Program-made: the position numbers and the translations under genes | Shown: piece after piece, positions 6,963 through 10,703 of the stretch | Position numbering within the stretch: position 1 is the stretch's first letter | Layout: each line of letters begins with the position of its first letter | The notes under the pieces: generated by a model | What the model was told of the DNA's origin: nothing | Database searches by the model: none | Seen by the model: the letters and a program-made list of their open reading frames with translations, nothing else | Assembly (NCBI GenBank): GCA_021295675.1 | Contig: JAGWBY010000104.1 | Coordinates: forward strand, 1-10,703 | Source: Candidatus Latescibacterota bacterium | GTDB taxonomy: Bacteria; Latescibacterota; UBA2968; UBA8231 | DNA length: 10,703 nucleotides | Reading direction: 5' to 3'

Positions 6963-7952
6963 CTAGTCGTCTAACAGGCGACTTACTTCTTCGAGTTTCG
7001 ACGCCTGCACGGCAACGCGATGTAAGTGATCGAGACGCTGTACGTCGTCAATGGACGCCAAGCGGGCGGCGAAGGCTTGGGCGGCACCGGCACCGAAACG
7101 CAGTTCCAACACGGCTTGGATGCTGTGGCGGATGCCTTGCTCCCTGCCCTGCTCAATGCCCTGCTCAATGCCTTGTTCTCTGATTTCGTCCTCAGCTTGT
7201 CTCCTAAGTTCGTCTCTGATTTCGTCCTCAGCTTGTCTCCTAAGTTCGTCCCCGAATTCCTCCCTCAGCATATCTAAAAAGTCGCGCGCAAACTCGGATT
7301 CTTTGACCAGGGCCATAAGACGCTCCTTAGATAAAAGGATGGAAAGGTATTGCTTATCATACGTCAAGCTGCTGTAAAAAGCCAATCCCAACGCCATGTT
7401 GGCCTTGGCTGGTGAGTCTAGCGGAAGCTCTCGCGTCATGGCCATGCACTCGGTCAGCCATTGGTCGCGGTTCGTGCCCAGTGGCGGCTGCATCAGCGTG
7501 GCTACGGGCAGTAGGCCGAATAAGCGGCCATCGCGGACGGTTTCGCCGGGGAGGTCGGCGAGGCGGAGGACGACGTAGTGAATGCGTATGGGATACAAGG
7601 GATGCTCCTGGATGTAGCTGCCCGGATCATTTTTGCCAGCATCGGGACGGAGGTAGATGACGTGAGCATAGACGGGAAGGCCGTATTGCCCGATGAGGCG
7701 TCCGATGTAGCTGGCCATGCGGCGGGGCATGGAGGGTGTGCTGTCGGTGGTTTGGAATTCGTAGTGAACGAGGGAGGGTTGGCCATCGATTTGGACTTTG
7801 AGGAGGGTGTCGAGGTGGCGGGTTTCGACGGTGGTTTGTTCGGTGGGGAGGATTTCAACGAGTTGGATGTCGTCGCGTTGAAAGGTGAATTGGAGGAAGT
7901 GGTGTGGGTAGGTTTGGACGAAGTGTTTGGTGAGGGCGTCGATGGGGAGCAT
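6963..7952 (-). CDS. Rpn-family (PD-(D/E)XK) recombination-promoting nuclease / putative transposase-like protein
   Basis: This 329-aa protein resembles the Rpn/COG5464 group; members studied in E. coli are DNA nucleases that stimulate RecA-independent recombination. The N-terminal nuclease fold shows D48 in HLDTLLKVQ and the E-x-Q pair E65/Q67 in LVHYEFQTTD, which stands in for the usual ExK. It is followed by MPRRMASYIGRLIGQYGLPVY, a stretch typical of the family. The C-terminal third is a charged helical tail with two identical copies of DELRRQAEDEIR (235-258), then GIEQGIEQGREQGI, the EQG repeat commonly seen in these proteins, and a short helical end. ATG 7952 is the assumed start; no good Shine-Dalgarno is visible. 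The gene stands alone, convergent with the FemAB-like gene and bracketed by direct repeats of that gene's 3' end. No terminal inverted repeats or target duplications were found next to it. Confidence 0.8.
   Translation of the reverse strand: MLPIDALTKHFVQTYPHHFLQFTFQRDDIQLVEILPTEQTTVETRHLDTLLKVQIDGQPSLVHYEFQTTDSTPSMPRRMASYIGRLIGQYGLPVYAHVIYLRPDAGKNDPGSYIQEHPLYPIRIHYVVLRLADLPGETVRDGRLFGLLPVATLMQPPLGTNRDQWLTECMAMTRELPLDSPAKANMALGLAFYSSLTYDKQYLSILLSKERLMALVKESEFARDFLDMLREEFGDELRRQAEDEIRDELRRQAEDEIREQGIEQGIEQGREQGIRHSIQAVLELRFGAGAAQAFAARLASIDDVQRLDHLHRVAVQASKLEEVSRLLDD
7137..7172. repeat. 12-bp tandem repeat coding for GIEQ/GREQ units
   Basis: Two identical 12-base units at 7149-7160 and 7161-7172 (plus strand CTGCTCAATGCC) and a diverged third at 7137-7148 encode GIEQ, GIEQ and GREQ in the tail of the Rpn-like protein. 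Such in-frame units can expand or contract by slippage without breaking the frame. Confidence 0.85.
7179..7250. repeat. perfect 36-bp tandem duplication inside the Rpn-like gene
   Basis: The 36 bases at 7179-7214 recur without change at 7215-7250. On the minus strand they encode two copies of the 12-residue unit DELRRQAEDEIR. Sequence identity at the DNA level, including third codon positions, points to a recent duplication. A diverged partial unit (EEFGDELRRQ) overlaps the upstream edge. Confidence 0.95.
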
Positions 7953-8154
7953 GGGGCCTCGACGGATTGGGGTGGCATCGGCTTACGTTGAGTAGGCAAA
8001 GCCTGTGCCAAGGCCGCGTATGGATTGTATTTTGGCTTGCCCCGCAGGGAGTTACGCTTTTTCCATCGACAGCCAAAGGAAGGCGGCCGGGGGTTGTTGT
8101 ATCGGGGAGGATACAGGGATAATGCCTTTGGGTAACGTTTTGTAGGTTGGTTCC
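7953..8154. other. non-coding stretch upstream of the Rpn-like gene
   Basis: No gene is supported here. It must carry whatever promoter drives the Rpn-like gene, but no convincing -35/-10 pair was found. The only structure noted is a 6-bp inverted repeat, TGTATC/GATACA, at 8098-8115 with a 6-base loop. Toward its right end (about 8148 onward) weak similarity to the acyltransferase gene begins, just before the clear duplicated fragment. Confidence 0.5.
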
Positions 8155-8292
8155 GTCGGCGCTAACGTGCCGAGCATCGCCTTTTTCAAGCGCGGCTTTG
8201 GCTGCGACCTCGTGCCGTACTATGCGGTGGAGGGATACAAGAGTGGGTGGGTCAAACGCGCTTTTGGCCGCCGACAGGCCCTGCGCGGCTGA
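8155..8292 (+). pseudogene. 3' remnant of a second FemAB-like acyltransferase gene (direct repeat copy B)
   Basis: Read in frame, this fragment encodes VGANVPSIAFFKRGFGCDL and onward to the same Gly-TGA end as the gene at 5913-6896, covering only its last 45 residues. Of nine changed codons, six are silent and three alter residues (M to V, L to R, R to Q), a pattern more like a once-functional paralogue than a fresh copy. An in-frame TAG at 8143-8145 closes it upstream, and neither an ATG nor a ribosome binding site precedes it, so it is not expected to be expressed as a protein. It ends six bases before the stop of the convergent permease gene. Confidence 0.9.
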
Positions 8293-8298
8293 CGGACG

Positions 8299-10269
8299 TC
8301 AATAATGCAACTGCGTCACCGACTTAGAAATCAACGCAATAGCCACCGCCGACATGCCCACCAAGCCCATGCCGCAGGCGTACCCAGCCAACAACACCGG
8401 CGCGTATTGCCGCCACTGCTGCGTCCCAAAGCGCGGCTCCAGCCAATAGCGAGCCAGCAAGGCACCGGCCATCTCCGGGATCAGCAAATGCGGCAGGCCC
8501 CCAAGGCCGCGCACAAACCCGTACACCAGCGAAATCGGCCACCCCAACCACGACATCACCCCAAACAGCCCCCCGGCCATCACAAAACTCCCCGCAATCC
8601 ACCAGCCCTTAATCGCCTGATCAAACAGCGTCTCCCCGCCCAACGTCGCCGAGTACCACAAGCACTGGCGCAGCGCGATCAGATGCCAATACGTCTGCGC
8701 GTATTGGAAGGTCGGCGAGGGGATAGGCTCCATCTGCCAGACCAGCGACCAAAACACAAAACCGCAGACCAAGCTCAGCGGCAACAGCAACAGCTCGGCC
8801 TTGATGATCGACGAGAAGCGCGTCCCAGTCAGCTCCACTTCGCGGAAGAGTTGGGCGCGCCGGCCGTGGTCGGAGTACGGAATGGGCGCAAACCATATAT
8901 CAATGCCTTTGTAGCCGCTCAAGATAAAAGCGCCTTCGCGCAGCAGCGGAAAGCTGACCAACTGTCCCGTCAGCCCAGCCATGCGCGCATTGACATACGA
9001 AATCACCGGCGTCACCACGAAGCCAAAAAGCAGCAAAAAGATCAGCGGGAACTCATCGTCGTCTAAGAGCAACACGCAGAGCCAGATCATGGCCAACGTC
9101 GATAGGACGTATCCGCCAATCGCTATCCACAGCGGGAAGTCGCCCCGGCCAGCCGGCGTATCCCGCAACGGGCGGTGCTCGCCCTGACGGCGCGAAGCCC
9201 GCACCGACAACACGGCGTGCACCAAGCCAATCGCGCCCACAGCCGCGCCCGCGCCTATGTACACGCTCATCCACACGTCGATGTCATTGGCGAAATTCGT
9301 CAGGATCGCGTCCATGCCCGGCCGCCAGTGCGTCAACATGCCAGCGTGGTAGAGAATCGGGCTGCCCAAGGCGTGGACCATGGCCGCGGCAAACGTGCCA
9401 ACGACGATCCAAAACGGCAGCACCATCCCCAACAACACCAAGCCCAAGTCCGTGCCAATGCCCAAGGGTGCAGCCGGCAGAATGGTCTCCGTAGTGCGCG
9501 TCAGGTCAATCCAGGGGATGGGCAGCAGGACGATGGGATCGCTGGCGATCAACCCAGTCAGCGCAGGCAAGCCCACGTACACCGCGCCGAACAGCAACCC
9601 AATCCCCATGCCCACTGAGAAAACTCGCCACCGCCAGCTATCTCGCTCCTCGTCGCTCTCGGCCAGAGCCGTCGCTCCCTGCGCAGCGACTGGTGCCAAT
9701 GGAAAGGGCAAGCGCTCCACATCGGACGTGACCCGAAAGAGGATGTAGCCAAGCGTGAACCACTCGATCCGCGACAAAAACTGCGAGGCGACCAGCACGA
9801 CCATTGGCGGGATCCACGCCCGGTGCAAAAAGCTGCGCCCCATCAGTGCATCGGAACCAATCGGCGGCGCGACCCATTCCGGGACGTGCTCGGCAATGCC
9901 AAAACCAGCCGCGGCCTGCGACTGCACGAGGTACTGGTTCCACACCAGTTGCCCAAACGGCCCCCCGGCCAGCATGGTGCCGCCAATGACGCCAGCCAAG
10001 CCACCGGCAATGTAGTAGATCAGGTAAATTTCTTGGCGCGTCAGCGCAGAAAAGGAACGCCGCGCCAGCTCGGAAAACAGGATGATGGTCACCCACTCGG
10101 CGGCCGCGCCGAGCGATGCGCCGGCAATCAGGCCCATGTAAATGGCACCGGGCATCATGATAAAGCCGACGAAGAACGCCCCGGCCACAGTCCGCATGGT
10201 AAAGCCCTCGCGGAAGCGCGTCGGGGGCTGCATCAGGTCGCGGTAGCTAGTTAGATCGTTAGCCGTCAC
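8299..10269 (-). CDS. OPT-like multi-helix permease
   Basis: This 656-aa integral membrane protein most resembles oligopeptide-transporter (OPT/YSL-type) permeases annotated in uncultured bacteria. This is based on overall layout and remembered family appearance, not on one decisive motif. About 12 or more hydrophobic segments are visible, for example near residues 26-48, 80-103, 153-170, 214-236, 275-300, 335-356, 378-426, 487-511, 555-585 and 620-648. Charged loops lie around 203-213 and 357-375. A conserved-looking loop, GYKGIDIWFAPIPYSDHGRR, is at about 452-471. There is no cleavable signal peptide. It starts at GTG 10269, overlapping the stop of the upstream gene by four bases (GTGA), with GAGGTGG about 10 bases upstream, so the two are translationally coupled. 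The substrate is unknown: peptides or metal chelates are the family precedents. A DUF6785-type membrane protein is the main alternative. Confidence 0.68.
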   Translation of the reverse strand: MTANDLTSYRDLMQPPTRFREGFTMRTVAGAFFVGFIMMPGAIYMGLIAGASLGAAAEWVTIILFSELARRSFSALTRQEIYLIYYIAGGLAGVIGGTMLAGGPFGQLVWNQYLVQSQAAAGFGIAEHVPEWVAPPIGSDALMGRSFLHRAWIPPMVVLVASQFLSRIEWFTLGYILFRVTSDVERLPFPLAPVAAQGATALAESDEERDSWRWRVFSVGMGIGLLFGAVYVGLPALTGLIASDPIVLLPIPWIDLTRTTETILPAAPLGIGTDLGLVLLGMVLPFWIVVGTFAAAMVHALGSPILYHAGMLTHWRPGMDAILTNFANDIDVWMSVYIGAGAAVGAIGLVHAVLSVRASRRQGEHRPLRDTPAGRGDFPLWIAIGGYVLSTLAMIWLCVLLLDDDEFPLIFLLLFGFVVTPVISYVNARMAGLTGQLVSFPLLREGAFILSGYKGIDIWFAPIPYSDHGRRAQLFREVELTGTRFSSIIKAELLLLPLSLVCGFVFWSLVWQMEPIPSPTFQYAQTYWHLIALRQCLWYSATLGGETLFDQAIKGWWIAGSFVMAGGLFGVMSWLGWPISLVYGFVRGLGGLPHLLIPEMAGALLARYWLEPRFGTQQWRQYAPVLLAGYACGMGLVGMSAVAIALISKSVTQLHY

Positions 10270-10703
10270 GGTCGGTATCCACCTCCCATCTCACCTTGCA
10301 CCAGCGCGACTGTGGCCCACACCAGCCGCATGGCGACCTCGCCGCAAATCATCCCTAAGAAAAACGGCATGACCCGCCGATAGGTTTGCGCGCCGCCGTA
10401 GCGCACTGCCAGCCACTTGCACAGCCAGCCGCACAACACCGACCCCCACACCAGCCAACCAAAACCCGTGCCAAACACAAAGCCCATCGGATGCAAGGGC
10501 CAGCGCAGAAAGTGCTGGCGCATCAACGCCAAGAAATAGGTACAGCCCGCCCCAACCGCGTGAAATCCCAAGCGCACCCAGTCCGTGCCTCCATCCACGG
10601 TACCCGCGTCTTTGAACAAGTAGTTGTAGTAGCGGCCAATGCGCGCCTCAGACCGCGCGCCGCCCTGTTCCTGCAAGGCAAACAGCCCGTGCTCGTAGAT
10701 CGT
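10266..10703 (-). CDS. C-terminal part of a DUF6784-like membrane protein (cut by the window edge)
   Basis: The frame is open to the right edge, so the N-terminus lies outside; the TTG at 10676 is almost certainly internal. The visible 145 residues begin TIYEHGLFALQEQ and contain RLGFHAVGAGCTYFLALMRQHF, WPLHPMGFVFGTGFGW and KWLAVRYGGAQTYRRVMPFFLG, with three or four membrane segments. The order of the WPLHP and RYGG...YRR..PFFLG elements matches what I remember of the DUF6784 C-terminal domain, usually joined to an N-terminal DUF6785 membrane domain. The last base of its TGA falls within the GTGA shared with the downstream OPT-like gene, so the two products are probably made in step and may form one transport system. 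The function of the family is not established. Confidence 0.65.
   Translation of the reverse strand, partial: TIYEHGLFALQEQGGARSEARIGRYYNYLFKDAGTVDGGTDWVRLGFHAVGAGCTYFLALMRQHFLRWPLHPMGFVFGTGFGWLVWGSVLCGWLCKWLAVRYGGAQTYRRVMPFFLGMICGEVAMRLVWATVALVQGEMGGGYRP

Noticed and set aside
7502..8011. 169-codon minus-strand frame overlapping the start of the Rpn-like gene
   Set aside because: It is an out-of-frame shadow, and its Ser/Pro/Thr-rich sequence is what a shifted reading of the Rpn-like gene would give.
8098..8115. 6-bp inverted repeat upstream of the Rpn-like gene as an operator or terminator
   Set aside because: A 6-bp stem with a 6-base loop occurs easily by chance, and nothing else nearby supports a regulatory role.
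6897..8154. Intact insertion sequence or composite transposon around the Rpn-like gene
   Set aside because: No terminal inverted repeats, short target duplications or DDE transposase were found. The flanking direct repeats are gene fragments, not insertion-sequence ends.

Overview
The window is GC-rich bacterial chromosome, roughly 60% GC by eye, with three blocks. No rRNA, tRNA, CRISPR array or transposon ends were found. The lineage cannot be fixed from sequence alone. The combination of an OPT-like permease paired with a DUF6784-type protein, an Rpn-family nuclease gene and a FemAB-like GNAT gene recalls genomes of the Poribacteria/Latescibacterota/Planctomycetes type, but this is a weak inference from memory.

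Block 1 (1-5557, all minus strand) is a branched-chain amino acid operon, read from right to left: ilvC, an unlisted 44-codon small ORF, leuA, leuC, leuD, a small two-helix membrane protein gene, and leuB, which runs off the window edge. IlvC makes the dihydroxy-acid precursors of valine and leucine (and isoleucine). LeuA, LeuCD and LeuB then convert 2-ketoisovalerate to 2-ketoisocaproate, the leucine precursor. Most gaps are short and carry good Shine-Dalgarno sites, which fits one transcript starting in the 355-base gap upstream of ilvC. Three things stand out. leuB is frameshifted near codon 54, with a pattern that suggests a 13-base deletion. A 44-aa ORF with the best ribosome binding site in the window ends inside the leuA start. 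An AT-richer membrane protein gene sits between leuD and leuB.

Block 2 (5913-8292) holds a FemAB/BioF2-like GNAT acyltransferase gene on the plus strand and a convergent Rpn/PD-(D/E)XK nuclease-like gene on the minus strand, with a 9-bp GC hairpin between them. Beyond the Rpn gene lies a 138-bp, 93% identical second copy of the 3' end of the acyltransferase gene. The Rpn gene is therefore bracketed by direct repeats, a footprint of duplication and rearrangement.

Block 3 (8299-10703, minus strand) is a pair of membrane protein genes with a 4-base GTGA overlap. The upstream one is a C-terminal DUF6784-like segment cut by the window edge; the downstream one is a 656-aa multi-helix permease resembling the OPT family. 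They probably act together in transport, with unknown substrate.
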